A DNA stretch of 64,000 nucleotides from Streptomyces sp. CB02056. GTDB taxonomy: Bacteria > Actinomycetota > Actinomycetes > Streptomycetales > Streptomycetaceae. The translations under genes and the position numbers were made by a program. Below the pieces are notes generated by a model that saw only the letters and a list, made by a program, of their open reading frames with translations, was not told the DNA's origin and made no database searches. Location: positions 62,001-126,000 of the forward strand of contig NZ_LIPD01000006.1 of assembly GCF_001905545.1 (NCBI RefSeq). The letters are read 5' to 3'. Positions 1 through 8,299 of this stretch are shown piece by piece (position 1 is the first letter of the stretch; each line of letters starts with the position of its first letter).

Positions 1-449
1 GCGTAGGCGGCGGCTCCCATGAGTTCGAAGAAGACGAAGGCGTTGAACAGGTCGCCGGTGAGCGCGAAGCCGGCCATGCCGGCTTCGAACAGCAGGATCA
101 GGGCGGGGAAGGCGCCGGCGTGCTCGCCGGTGGGTTCGTCGAAGTACCGCCAGGCGTAGACGACGACCGCGAGGACCAGGACGGCGACGAGCAGCGCGAG
201 TCCGGCGCCGATGGGGTCGGCGGCGAGCACGATGCCGAGGCGGGCGGGCCAGCCGCCCAGGTCGGCGGTGACGAGGCGCCCGACGGTGCGCGCCCAGAGC
301 AGGGCGAGGCACGCTGCCTCGGCACCGGCGCAGGTGGTGGCCAGGATGTCGCAACCGGTCCGGGGGAGTCTGCGGCCGGCGACGGCGAGCAGTGCGGCGC
401 CGAGCAGGGGAATGGCCACCGCGAGCGGCAGCAGGGCTGCTTCGGTCAC
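1..449 (-). CDS. mnhD: Mrp-type antiporter subunit D (partial, N-terminal part)
   Basis: Proton-translocating membrane subunit of a multi-subunit monovalent cation/proton antiporter, related to the NuoM/NuoN family of complex I. Only the first ~150 residues are present; the gene runs off the left edge. I place the start at the GTG at 449, two bases past the mnhC stop, giving a hydrophobic N-terminus (VTEAALLPLAVAIPLLGAAL). The segment TGDLFNAFVFFELMGAAAYA near the cut edge is the hallmark conserved stretch of this family. It is the last visible member of a seven-gene operon. Confidence 0.9.
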   Translation of the reverse strand, partial: MTEAALLPLAVAIPLLGAALLAVAGRRLPRTGCDILATTCAGAEAACLALLWARTVGRLVTADLGGWPARLGIVLAADPIGAGLALLVAVLVLAVVVYAWRYFDEPTGEHAGAFPALILLFEAGMAGFALTGDLFNAFVFFELMGAAAY

Positions 450-451
450 GG

Positions 452-799
452 TCAGCCCTTGAGGCCGGTGAGGGCCTGCGGGTCGACGGTGTGGTGCCGT
501 TTGCGCAACTGGATGGTGAGGGCGAGCAACAGCGCGGTGACGGTCGCGCCGACCACGACGTCGGTCAGGGCAAGGGCCTGCACGACGGGGTCGACGACGG
601 GGCGGGTTCCGGGGGTGAGGTCGGAGTAGACGGGGGCGGTCGCGCCGCGGCGGTAGCCGACGGCGAGGAGCAGGAGGTAGGTGGAGGACTGGGCGACGGC
701 CAGGCAGCCGATGGCGTGGATGAGGTTGCGACTGGTGACCAGGCCGTACAGGGCGATGAGCAGGACCCATCCGGCGGCCAGGAAGACCCACGTTCCCAT
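452..799 (-). CDS. mnhC: Mrp-type antiporter subunit C (NuoK-like)
   Basis: Small integral membrane subunit of the Mrp complex, homologous to NuoK, 115 residues with three predicted hydrophobic helices (about residues 3-22, 27-47 and 70-95). The stretch containing DPVVQALALTDVVVGATVTA is typical of MnhC. The ATG at 799 overlaps the stop of the upstream mnhB-like gene by one base, so translation is probably coupled. The last ~20 residues are basic and polar, probably cytoplasmic. Confidence 0.9.
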   Translation of the reverse strand: MGTWVFLAAGWVLLIALYGLVTSRNLIHAIGCLAVAQSSTYLLLLAVGYRRGATAPVYSDLTPGTRPVVDPVVQALALTDVVVGATVTALLLALTIQLRKRHHTVDPQALTGLKG

Positions 800-1551
800 C
801 AAGTGTCTCCGTCTCTCTGGTGGTCGGGTTCGGTGAGTTCGACGGCCTGGTCGAGGAAGTGTGCGAGCAGGGCGATCAGGCCGCAGGCGACCTCGACGCC
901 GACCACGGCGTTGAGGACCGGGACGGTGCCGCCGGAGGTGATGGTGTTGAAGGTGCCCAGCGGCAGCACGTTCTTGAGGAACGCGCCGCCTGCGATCAGG
1001 CCGGCCAGGCCGACGAGGCTGTAGGAGGCGGCGGCGAGCGAGTCCGCGACGTCGAGGGCGGCGAGCGGGCGCAGTTGCTTCAGGGCCCGGTAGTCCGCGG
1101 CCACGTAGGCCAGGTGCAGAGCGGTGGCGAGGACGACGCCGCCCTGGAAGCCGCCGCCGGGGCTCAACTGGCCGTGCGCGACGATGTAGACGCCCACGAC
1201 CAGGGTGACCGGTAACAGCAGTGCGCCGAAGAGGCGGGTCGTGGGCATGACCCGCTCGGCTTCGGCGCGGCGGTGGCGTTCGTCGCGGGCCCGGCGCAGC
1301 AGCAGGGTCGCCCCGAGCACGGTGCCGAAGAGGATGGACTCCTCGCCGAGGGTGTCGAAGGCGCGGATGTCGAAGTTGACGGCGGAGACGACGTTGGCGG
1401 TGCGCCGGTCCAGCGCCGCCGCCACCGCCTGGTCCCCATAGGGGTGGCTGTCCGTGCCGAACGGCGGGAGGTGAGTGCACGCGGCCGTGAAGAACGCGGC
1501 GATGACGGCGGCCGCTGCCAGGAACATCGTCAGCCGGGCGCGGGCCGTCAC
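799..1551 (-). CDS. mnhB: Mrp-type antiporter MbhE/MnhB fused subunit
   Basis: 250-residue membrane protein. The N-terminal third, with RAFDTLGEESILFG, matches the MbhE-type end of MnhA; the rest, with AHGQLSPGGGFQGGVVLA, is a classic MnhB domain. In many bacteria these parts belong to separate polypeptides, so this is a domain fusion. I use the GTG at 1551, which overlaps the upstream stop by four bases (GTGA); an in-frame ATG lies eight codons later. The C-terminus is acidic and soluble. It sits in the middle of the operon and should be coupled to its neighbours. Confidence 0.85.
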   Translation of the reverse strand: MTARARLTMFLAAAAVIAAFFTAACTHLPPFGTDSHPYGDQAVAAALDRRTANVVSAVNFDIRAFDTLGEESILFGTVLGATLLLRRARDERHRRAEAERVMPTTRLFGALLLPVTLVVGVYIVAHGQLSPGGGFQGGVVLATALHLAYVAADYRALKQLRPLAALDVADSLAAASYSLVGLAGLIAGGAFLKNVLPLGTFNTITSGGTVPVLNAVVGVEVACGLIALLAHFLDQAVELTEPDHQRDGDT

Positions 1552-1838
1552 TTCCGTTCCCGCCCGTTGTCGCCGGCGCTGGCCCGGTCGTCGGTGCGGG
1601 TGGGTCGGCGGGTGACCTTGCGTACGGTCAGCAGGATCAGCAACGGGGTCAGCGCGGTGCCCACGGCGAGCTGGGAGAGCGCCACGTCGGGCGCCTGCAG
1701 CACCGCGAACAGCATCGCCAGGCCCAGACCGAGCACGGAGAGGACGACCGCCTGGCGGGCCGGGTCGCGGGTGAGGACCGCCGTGGTGGCGGCGAGGACG
1801 ACGAAGGCGACGACGAATCCGATCAGCCATGCGTTCAC
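1548..1838 (-). CDS. MbhD-like (DUF4040) antiporter subunit
   Basis: 96-residue protein with two or three hydrophobic helices, matching the MbhD segment that in full-length MnhA follows the large proton-pumping domain. The run LQAPDVALSQLAVGTALTPL is the conserved core of this family. The GTG at 1838 overlaps the mnhG stop by four bases and its own stop overlaps mnhB. No large MnhA N-terminal subunit is visible in the window, so the complex resembles the modular Mbh-like arrangement. Confidence 0.85.
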   Translation of the reverse strand: MNAWLIGFVVAFVVLAATTAVLTRDPARQAVVLSVLGLGLAMLFAVLQAPDVALSQLAVGTALTPLLILLTVRKVTRRPTRTDDRASAGDNGRERK

Positions 1839-2137
1839 GGCCTGCTCACCGCTTCGGCCTCGGCTTGGCGGGTGGCACGACCGACGGCGATCGTGGTGAC
1901 CGTCCCGCCGACGGCGAAGACCAGGCCGATGAACAGCGTCTTGGCCGCCCCCCGGCCCGGTCCCTGGTCGACTGCCACGGCCGCGGCGATCAGCGGCACA
2001 CCGGCCACCGAGGCCGGGGCCAGGGCGTGCAGGCGCGCCAGCGCTCCGCGCAGCCGCAGCACCGCGGCCGCGGACAGCAGCACGCACCCCACGCCGGCCC
2101 ACAGCAGCACGAGCACGATCACATGGCGTGGCGTCAA
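1835..2137 (-). CDS. mnhG: Mrp-type antiporter subunit G
   Basis: 100-residue subunit with three hydrophobic helices and the family stretch LRLRGALARLHALAPAS, in which charged residues lie between two helices. I chose the TTG at 2137 because a GGGAGG ribosome site sits about 8 bases upstream and it gives the usual family length (~100-120). A longer reading to 2257 would overlap the mnhF end and add a non-conserved proline-rich leader. Expressed with mnhF and mnhE upstream. Confidence 0.85.
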   Translation of the reverse strand: MTPRHVIVLVLLWAGVGCVLLSAAAVLRLRGALARLHALAPASVAGVPLIAAAVAVDQGPGRGAAKTLFIGLVFAVGGTVTTIAVGRATRQAEAEAVSRP

Positions 2138-2186
2138 TCCGAACTCCCTCCCCCACCCCCGGTCTGGCCGGCCGGGCGGGGTCTCG

Positions 2187-2477
2187 TCAGTTCTCGGGCG
2201 TGGAACCGTACGGGTGGGCGTCGTGGCGGCGGCCGGCGACGAAGCGGGCGAAGACAAGGGTGCCGGCGGGGGCCAGGACGGCCAGCATCAGCGCGAGGTC
2301 CTGATAGGAGGACCGGTCGTACGCCATCGGGAGCAGCAGGAACACCGCGCCGGCCACGGTCGACAGCATCGACGCCCCGAGCAGTCGGCGCACCGCGGTG
2401 CCGCGCGCCGCGACCCACAGGCACGTCGGCGCGGGAATCGCCAGCAGGACCAGGGCCGCCGCTGTCCAGGCGTTCAC
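2187..2477 (-). CDS. mnhF: Mrp-type antiporter subunit F
   Basis: 96-residue membrane protein with three helices, beginning at the GTG at 2477 that overlaps the mnhE stop by four bases. The segment RLLGASMLSTVAGAVFLLL and the following YQDLALMLAVLAPAGTLVFARF match the MnhF/PhaF family. It is translationally coupled to mnhE and followed after about 50 bases by mnhG. Confidence 0.85.
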   Translation of the reverse strand: MNAWTAAALVLLAIPAPTCLWVAARGTAVRRLLGASMLSTVAGAVFLLLPMAYDRSSYQDLALMLAVLAPAGTLVFARFVAGRRHDAHPYGSTPEN

Positions 2478-2929
2478 CGCGCGCCGTCCGTGCGGGCCAC
2501 GGCCTCCTCGACCGGTCCCGGGGTCGGGCGCAGAGCGTGCACGACGACCTCGTCGTCGCGGGGCACGTCGATCACGCAGGTGTCCGGGGAGGCGGCGAGC
2601 AGCGTGCCGGCCCACCCGGCTCCCGCTCCGGGGCGCAGCCGGATGCGCCGTACCCTCCCGTCTCCGTGACCGGGGGCCATCGCGGCCGTCAGCACGGCCA
2701 GACCGCGCACGACCGAGCCCGGCAGCGCGAGGAGCGCACGCACCGCGCCACGCCCTCCTCCGACGCGGACGTGTGCGGCCAGACGCATCCTGCGGGCCGC
2801 GACCGCCCCGCCCGACGCGGCGAGAACGGCGACCAGCAGCTCGACGGGCGAGACGGAGCTGATGAACACCACCGTCAGCCCCGTCAGGGCAGCACCCCAC
2901 ACCACGATCTCCACCAGCCGGGTGAGCAC
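2474..2929 (-). CDS. mnhE: Mrp-type antiporter subunit E
   Basis: First gene of the antiporter operon, 151 residues. The GTG at 2929 has an excellent CAGGAGG ribosome site three bases upstream. Two hydrophobic helices near the N-terminus are followed by a soluble domain with SPDTCVIDVPRDDEVVVHAL, the typical MnhE signature in which a short hydrophobic turn precedes a DxxxxxxxVHxL block. The complex as a whole exports Na+ or K+ in exchange for protons and serves pH and salt homeostasis. Confidence 0.85.
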   Translation of the reverse strand: MLTRLVEIVVWGAALTGLTVVFISSVSPVELLVAVLAASGGAVAARRMRLAAHVRVGGGRGAVRALLALPGSVVRGLAVLTAAMAPGHGDGRVRRIRLRPGAGAGWAGTLLAASPDTCVIDVPRDDEVVVHALRPTPGPVEEAVARTDGAR

Positions 2930-3046
2930 CTGACCTCCTGTAGTCCTCCGGGTCGTTGTTCGGTTCCCGGCCACCTGGCGACTCCGCGGCGCAGGCGGTG
3001 CCTCCGCGCACGCCGTCCACCGCCCGGCCGTGTCATGGCCTCCGGG

Positions 3047-3268
3047 TCAGTCGGGAGGCTCCGACGGGCGGGGGTGCCCGGGCTCCGGAGGGGCAGGCTC
3101 CGCGGGCTCGCCCGGGCCGGGCGGGGCCGGCGGCTCAGGGGGCGGTTCGGGCGTTCCGGGAGGCGCGGGCGGATCCGGCGGCACCGGTGGCTCCACCGGC
3201 TCCGGCGGGCTGGGCGACGGCGGAACCGGGGTGACATCGGGGTCGGGCGGCACGGGAACAGTACCCAC
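3047..3268 (-). CDS. small proline-rich hypothetical protein
   Basis: Open frame of 73 codons from a GTG at 3268 with AGGAG about ten bases upstream. The product is almost entirely Pro, Glu, Gly and Asp in irregular PPxP repeats, with no hydrophobic segment and no domain I recognise. It follows the DUF7218 gene on the same strand after about a dozen bases, so it may be co-transcribed. Low-complexity GC-rich DNA can mimic such a frame; the ribosome site and position favour a real gene, but only moderately. Confidence 0.4.
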   Translation of the reverse strand: MGTVPVPPDPDVTPVPPSPSPPEPVEPPVPPDPPAPPGTPEPPPEPPAPPGPGEPAEPAPPEPGHPRPSEPPD

Positions 3269-3280
3269 GGTGACCAGCTC

Positions 3281-3604
3281 CTATCGGCCCAGGGCGTGTT
3301 CGAGTTCCTTCTTGTTCATCTTCGAGCGCCCGTGGATGTTGCGCTGCCTCGCCTCGTTGTAGAGCTGCTCCTTCGTCGGCCCCTGGGCGCCGCTGTGCGA
3401 CCGCAGCCCACCGCGACGGGAGGAGGACATGTCCTTCAGCGAGCTGCGGCTGGCGGTCTTCGACTCCCCGTGCCGGGCCCGCTCCTTGTTCACGGTGCGG
3501 GCGGCGATCTCCTCGGCGCGCTTCTCGCTCTCACCACGCTCCAGCGCACTGTCCTTGATGTGCTCGTACTGCCGCTCCCGTTTGGGACTCGATCCGCGAG
3601 GCAT
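3281..3604 (-). CDS. DUF7218 / 'plasmid stabilization'-type protein
   Basis: 107-residue, highly charged, soluble protein of a family common in Streptomyces and usually named plasmid stabilization protein or DUF7218. Recognisable segments are MPRGSSPKRERQYEHIKDSA, EIAARTVNKERARHGESKTA and the C-terminal RNIHGRSKMNKKELEHALGR; the last part resembles a Rho-terminator N-terminal helix-loop-helix fold. ATG 3604 is preferred over GTG 3610 because AGGAG lies nine bases upstream of the ATG and only three from the GTG. The biochemical role is unknown; homologues are often near stress genes, as here. Confidence 0.85.
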   Translation of the reverse strand: MPRGSSPKRERQYEHIKDSALERGESEKRAEEIAARTVNKERARHGESKTASRSSLKDMSSSRRGGLRSHSGAQGPTKEQLYNEARQRNIHGRSKMNKKELEHALGR

Positions 3605-3606
3605 GG

Positions 3607-4674
3607 TCACACACTCCTGTCCGATGACTGCGGGGTGCGTGTTCCCCGCATCCGTGAGGGGAACCCGCTACCAGCACCGGGCAAACCGGCTTGCACCCGT
3701 CCAGCCGCGCGCCCCAGCGCGTCGGCGAGGCCGCCGAGGGCGTGCGCCACCTGCTGCTGGCGGCTGCGATCCCGGGCCCGGCCGTCGAACCGGCCGTGCG
3801 CCCCGAAGTCCCGCCGGGCATCCACCGGCTCGAACAGGTTGTCCGGGTCCGTGGCGCGGCGCCGACGGTCCTCCTGCTGGGAGTCGAAGCCCGTGCGGGC
3901 CAGGTAGCGGTCCAGCAGCCCGGGCACGACGGCGTTCGCCACCAGGGTCGCCACCGTACTGCCGCCCACCCAGTACTCCCTCCGCCCGGGGTGGTCGGCG
4001 GCGAACAGCACCGCGCGGGCAGCGACCTCGGGCTGGTAGATCGGCGGAACCGGCTGCGCCCGACGGGGCAGGCGGGACCGGACCCAGTCGAACTGCGGGG
4101 TGTTGACGGCCGGCATCTGCACCATCGTGGTCCGCACCCGAGTACCGGAAGCGAGCAGCTCGCAGCGCAGCGCCTCGTTGAAGCCCTGGATGGCGTGCTT
4201 GGCGCCGCTGTAGGCGCTCTGCAGCGGAATGCCGCGGTAGGCGATCGCCGAGCCGACCTGCACGATCACCCCGGCATCGCGGGGCAGCATCCGGGCCAGG
4301 GCGGCCCGGGTGGCGTAGACGTAGCCGAGGTACGTAACCTCGGTGACGCGCCGGAACTCCTCCGGGGAGACCTCGGTGAACGGGGCGAAGACGGAGGCGA
4401 ACGCGTCGTTGACCCACACGTCGACCGGCCCGAGTTCTTCCTCGGCCCGTTCGGCGGCGGCCTCCACCGCGTGTGCGTCGGCGACGTCGGCCTCGATGGC
4501 GATGACCTTGGCAGCGCCGGCCCGCTCGGCCTCGCGCACCGCCGCTTCGAGGCCGGCCCGGCCGCGGGCGATCAGCGCGAGCCGGTCTCCGCGGGCGGCG
4601 AACGCCTCGGCGGTCGCGCGGCCGATGCCACCGCTGGCCCCGGTGATGACGATGGTCCGGCAGGCAGTTTCCAT
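3607..4674 (-). CDS. SDR family oxidoreductase
   Basis: Short-chain dehydrogenase/reductase, 355 residues, with a Rossmann fold. The cofactor loop TGASGGIG is at residues 11-18 and the catalytic triad is Ser142, Tyr155 and Lys159 (GSAIAYRGIPLQ then SAYSGAKH). The usual NNAG motif is replaced by VNDAF at 88-92, as in a Streptomyces subgroup. Beyond the ~250-residue core is an extra C-terminal region with YWVGGSTVATLVANAVVPGL, possibly membrane-associating, and a basic tail. Substrate unknown. The start is the ATG at 4674; the ribosome site is weak. Confidence 0.85.
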   Translation of the reverse strand: METACRTIVITGASGGIGRATAEAFAARGDRLALIARGRAGLEAAVREAERAGAAKVIAIEADVADAHAVEAAAERAEEELGPVDVWVNDAFASVFAPFTEVSPEEFRRVTEVTYLGYVYATRAALARMLPRDAGVIVQVGSAIAYRGIPLQSAYSGAKHAIQGFNEALRCELLASGTRVRTTMVQMPAVNTPQFDWVRSRLPRRAQPVPPIYQPEVAARAVLFAADHPGRREYWVGGSTVATLVANAVVPGLLDRYLARTGFDSQQEDRRRRATDPDNLFEPVDARRDFGAHGRFDGRARDRSRQQQVAHALGGLADALGRAAGRVQAGLPGAGSGFPSRMRGTRTPQSSDRSV

Positions 4675-4799
4675 ACTGCTTCGGGTTTCCGGGAAACAGC
4701 GGGGCAAACGGCCCGGCGCCGCGCCGCGTGCGTGGCCGGTCGTCGGGCCGTAGCGTCGACAGGGTGGACATGCCGGGGGCGTGAGTGAGGGAGGCTTCG

Positions 4800-5168
4800 A
4801 TGCCGGCCGCAGCGCTGTTCGATGTCGACGGCACACTTCTCGACACCAGCTACTGGCACACCGTCGCCTGGACCGAGGCGCTCGCCCGGTTCGGCCGCAC
4901 ACCGGCGATGGCCCGCGTCCACACTGCTCTGGTCACGTCCGGCGCCAGGCCGGGCGAGGCGCTGTTCGTCGGTGACACCTCATGGGACGTCCAAGCCGCC
5001 GCCGGGGCCCAGGTCACCTGCGCGGCGGTGCTCTCCGGCGGCTTCGGCGAGCGGGCCCTGCGCTCGGCGGGAGCCCTTGAGGTCCACACCGATGTCGGCG
5101 AACTCCTTGCCCGCCTTGATTCCAGCGCCCTCGCGGACCCGACGCACTTCCAGCCCGTACGCGGCTGA
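4800..5168 (+). CDS. HAD family hydrolase with internal deletion
   Basis: 122-residue product from ATG 4800 with GGGAGG five bases upstream. The N-terminus holds HAD motif I (ALFDVDGTLLDT, Asp8 and Asp10) and the C-terminal half holds motif IV (LFVGDTSWDVQAA). Full-length phosphoglycolate-phosphatase-like relatives are ~215-230 residues; here the cap domain and motifs II and III, about 95-100 residues, are missing between the VHTAL and ARPGEAL segments, while the frame is kept. The product probably cannot fold as an active phosphatase. I regard it as a decayed gene or an unusual minimal HAD. Confidence 0.7.
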   Translation: MPAAALFDVDGTLLDTSYWHTVAWTEALARFGRTPAMARVHTALVTSGARPGEALFVGDTSWDVQAAAGAQVTCAAVLSGGFGERALRSAGALEVHTDVGELLARLDSSALADPTHFQPVRG

Positions 5169-5178
5169 GCGCGCGGCC

Positions 5179-5913
5179 GTGGACGACTCCCCCGACGGCG
5201 GGTACGCGGTCTCCGCGGAGTTCTACGATCTCCTGCAGGCCGAGACCGACCGCCGTCTGGCCGAGCGGCGCTTCACCGAGGCGGCCGAGCGAGCCCGCCG
5301 AGCGGTCCTGGACGTCGGAGCGGGCACCGGCATCGTCACCGAGGTCCTGCTGCACGCTTCCGGCGTGCCCGTCCACGCCGTCGAACCGGCCCCGGCCATG
5401 CGCGCCGCCCTGCTGTCGCGCCTGGCCCGCCTCGGGGCGGACCAACGCGCTCGCGTCACCGTGCACCCCGAGCCCCTCGCGGCAGCAGGCCTGACGGCCG
5501 TGGCGGACCTGGCCGTCGCCTCCAACGTGATCGCCTGTCTGGATCCCCCGACCAGGCGGGCCACCTGGAGGGCGATCTCCGCGGCCCTCCTACCGGGCGG
5601 CCTACTCCTGTTCGATCCGCCGCCCGCCGACCTGCCCGGCGGATGCGAGGCGGTGGGACGGATCGGTCCGGTGCGGGTGGGCCCTGACCTGTACAGCGCC
5701 GACGTCACCCGCCGGCCCCACCGCGGCGTCCTGCGTGTGGTCTTCACCTACCGCGTCGAACGCGAGCAGGAGCTCCTGCGCGAGGCCCGGGAGGCGTTCG
5801 ACATGTGGCCTGCCCCGCCCGAGCGGCTCACCGAGGAACTCGAAGCCGCAGGACTGCACGTTGTGCAGGCCCCCGGATCCGACCTCGTGGCGGCCCGCCG
5901 CCCCGCTCTCTAG
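5179..5913 (+). CDS. class I SAM-dependent methyltransferase
   Basis: 244-residue soluble protein. The SAM-binding glycine motif is VLDVGAGTGIVTEVLL, followed by the acidic strand-2 loop VHAVEPAPAMRAALL and a DLAVASNVIACLDPP segment corresponding to motifs II-III. This is the Methyltransf_25-type fold; the substrate cannot be told. GTG 5179 is the first plausible start after the HAD stop but lacks a clear ribosome site, so the N-terminus is uncertain. It follows the HAD remnant by about ten bases and may share its transcript. Confidence 0.8.
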   Translation: MDDSPDGGYAVSAEFYDLLQAETDRRLAERRFTEAAERARRAVLDVGAGTGIVTEVLLHASGVPVHAVEPAPAMRAALLSRLARLGADQRARVTVHPEPLAAAGLTAVADLAVASNVIACLDPPTRRATWRAISAALLPGGLLLFDPPPADLPGGCEAVGRIGPVRVGPDLYSADVTRRPHRGVLRVVFTYRVEREQELLREAREAFDMWPAPPERLTEELEAAGLHVVQAPGSDLVAARRPAL

Positions 5914-6026
5914 ACCCGACCTCGCCCGCCTGCGGGCATCACGTTCCGGGTGCCACTGCTGCTGGACGGCCCCGGCTACCGGTGCCGCGCGCATCTCACG
6001 CGGCCTTGGTCCCGTGCCGCACCGGA

Positions 6027-6950
6027 TCAGTCGTCCGCTTCGCCGGGTGGTGTTCCGCCTGGCGCCCCGCCAGCCGGCCCCTCACCGGTTTCCGGTATGC
6101 CGCGGCCCCCCTCACCACCGTCACCCGCGGCTGACCGGTCGCCGCCGGACAGCGCCCACCCCACGAGGCTTCCGCCGTACACGGTGAAGCCCACCCCGAT
6201 CAGCCAGGACTGGACCACCAGGACTGCGCCGACCGTGCCGTAGGAAACGGCGTTGGAGACCAGCAGCGGGGCGAAGACCAGCCGGGAGAACAGCCGGAGG
6301 CCGGCCAGGGCGACCATCGTGGCCACCGCCCCGGGCACCAGCCCTCGCCGCGGGGCACGGGCCCCGAGCAGGAAGCGCGGAAGCCACCAGAACAGCAGCA
6401 GACCGCCCAGCACCGTGGCGAGGATCCGCAGGGTCGGTTGGACGGCGCTGTGCTGCCACGGCACGCCGCTCCAGGCCGCGAGGACGAGGTAGCCGGTCAG
6501 TCCGGCCAGCGCGACGACCTGGCGCCCCACCCGGTGCCACGGTCCTCGCGGCAGGCCCCAGATCCGCTCGTAGGCGCCCTGCATCGCACCCGTCAGCGAG
6601 ACGCCGAAGAAGGCCAGCGCGGCGAGGCTGAACCCGGTGGTCGTGCTGAGGACCTGCCCGCGTGAACTGAACAGCGTCTCGACGGCCTGGCCGCCGCGCG
6701 GCGACAGCCCCAGGCCGTCGGTGATCCACTGGGCGATCCCGTTGCCGCGGGCAGGCGAAGCCGCCGCGATGACCATGAGCAACGGCACCAGGGTCACGAA
6801 GAACAGCGCGGCGAAGGCCAGCGAACGCTGCATCAGCTCGATCTCCCGCCCGCGCCCCCACGCCCGCCCGCACACAGAGCGCAACCGGTGCCAGGCCGTT
6901 CTCACAGGGCACGCCTCCGCACGCCGGTCAGGTGCCAGAACCCGGGGCAT
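6027..6950 (-). CDS. YihY/BrkB family membrane protein
   Basis: Integral membrane protein with about six hydrophobic helices, for example SLAFAALFFVTLVPLLMVIA and GTVGAVLVVQSWLIGVGFTV, matching the YihY/virulence factor BrkB family (function unclear, not RNase BN). ATG 6950 gives 307 residues; an alternative GTG at 7046 adds 32. Neither has a convincing ribosome site. The C-terminal ~45 residues are Gly/Pro/Glu-rich and likely cytoplasmic. Confidence 0.8.
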   Translation of the reverse strand: MPRVLAPDRRAEACPVRTAWHRLRSVCGRAWGRGREIELMQRSLAFAALFFVTLVPLLMVIAAASPARGNGIAQWITDGLGLSPRGGQAVETLFSSRGQVLSTTTGFSLAALAFFGVSLTGAMQGAYERIWGLPRGPWHRVGRQVVALAGLTGYLVLAAWSGVPWQHSAVQPTLRILATVLGGLLLFWWLPRFLLGARAPRRGLVPGAVATMVALAGLRLFSRLVFAPLLVSNAVSYGTVGAVLVVQSWLIGVGFTVYGGSLVGWALSGGDRSAAGDGGEGGRGIPETGEGPAGGAPGGTPPGEADD

Positions 6951-7125
6951 CCGACCGGCGCCGAACGCCCCGGCGCCGCGAAGTACCGTGCCGTGCCGCC
7001 GCAACCACCACTGCCTCTCGAGAGCGTCTGCGCCCGAAGGGGCCACCTGCCGGGGCCGGACCCTGTAGCGGGGCCTCTCCCGTAAGCGGACGCGGCGTCA
7101 GCGGCCATCGGTCGGACAGCCCGGG

Positions 7126-8082
7126 TCAGCGGTTCAGGGCGGGCAGGACCAGCTCACGGTAGGCGTCGAAGAAGACCTCCTGATCGGGGCCGATCTGTCC
7201 GACGTAGACCTCGTCGAACCCGGCGCGCGCAAATGCGCGCGCGGTCTCCACGTGCTGCTCCACGTCGTCGCCGCAGGTGACCGCGTCGGCGACCATGTCG
7301 CGGGTGACGAGCCGACTTGCCTGTTCGAAGTGCGCCGGGGTGGGCAGGAGCTGGGCGAGCTCGCCGGGCAGCAGTTCGGTCGGCCACAGCCGGTGCACCA
7401 CGTCCACGGCCGCTTCCCGGTTGCTGCTCCAGCACACCTTCACGCCGCCCACCACCTTCTTGCCCTGGCCCCCGGCCTCGCGGAACGCGCCCACGAGGTC
7501 GGCGTCCGGGGTCATGGTGACGAACCCGTCCCCGATCCGGCCGGCCAGCTCGGCGGCCTTCGGCCCGAACGCCGAGACGTAGACCGGCAGCGGCTGGTCG
7601 GGGACGGTGTACAGGCGGGCGTTGTCGACGGTGTAGTGGCGGCCGCGGTGGCTGACCGGTTCCCCGGTGAACAACTCGCGCATCACCTCGACGGCCTCCT
7701 CCAGCATCTCGGCCCGTACCTCGAAGGACGGCCACGCATCGCCGTGAACGTGCTCGTTCAACGCCTCCCCCGTCCCGACACCGAGAGCGAAACGCCCACC
7801 CAGCAGAACGCTGGAGGTCGCGGCGGCCTGCGCGGTCACCGCCGGATGCAGCCGCACCGTCGGACAGGTCACCAGCGTGGTGACCGGCAGCGAGACGGCC
7901 TGCGACAGCGCCCCGATCACCGACCACACGAACGCGCTGTTGCCCTGCGCGTCGTTCCACGGATGGAAGTGATCGGAGACCGCCAACCGGGTGAACCCGG
8001 CCTGCTGCGCGCGACGGGCCTGGTCGATCAGCTCCGCGGGGGTGAACTCCTCACACGACAGGAAGTAGCCGTACTCGGTCAA
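7126..8082 (-). CDS. LLM class F420-dependent oxidoreductase
   Basis: 318-residue luciferase-like TIM-barrel protein of the F420-dependent glucose-6-phosphate-dehydrogenase-like subgroup. Diagnostic segments are EYGYFLSCEEFTPAEL, AVSDHFHPW, RFALGVGTGEALNEHV and VYVSAFGPKAAELAGRIGDG. TTG 8082 has AGGAG about eleven bases upstream and gives the family length; upstream sequence in this frame is not conserved in character. It should act in the cytoplasm using deazaflavin F420, a cofactor common in actinomycetes. Natural substrate unknown. Confidence 0.88.
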   Translation of the reverse strand: MTEYGYFLSCEEFTPAELIDQARRAQQAGFTRLAVSDHFHPWNDAQGNSAFVWSVIGALSQAVSLPVTTLVTCPTVRLHPAVTAQAAATSSVLLGGRFALGVGTGEALNEHVHGDAWPSFEVRAEMLEEAVEVMRELFTGEPVSHRGRHYTVDNARLYTVPDQPLPVYVSAFGPKAAELAGRIGDGFVTMTPDADLVGAFREAGGQGKKVVGGVKVCWSSNREAAVDVVHRLWPTELLPGELAQLLPTPAHFEQASRLVTRDMVADAVTCGDDVEQHVETARAFARAGFDEVYVGQIGPDQEVFFDAYRELVLPALNR

Positions 8083-8299
8083 TCGGAATCCGCTCCTTCG
8101 TGAACGTCCTCCCCCGCCTCGGGCGGCGGCGGCCCCCGGGCACTGTCGCCACCACGCTAGGCCGAAGGTCCTTCGAGTGCTCCCTGACAGCACCACCAGG
8201 CCGACGGACTCGACCGCGAACGGGCCAAGCCGGCGAACGGGGCAGGGCCCACCGACCTCGTCCTCCTGGGCAGGTCGCGCGGGCGATTCGGGCTCGGGT

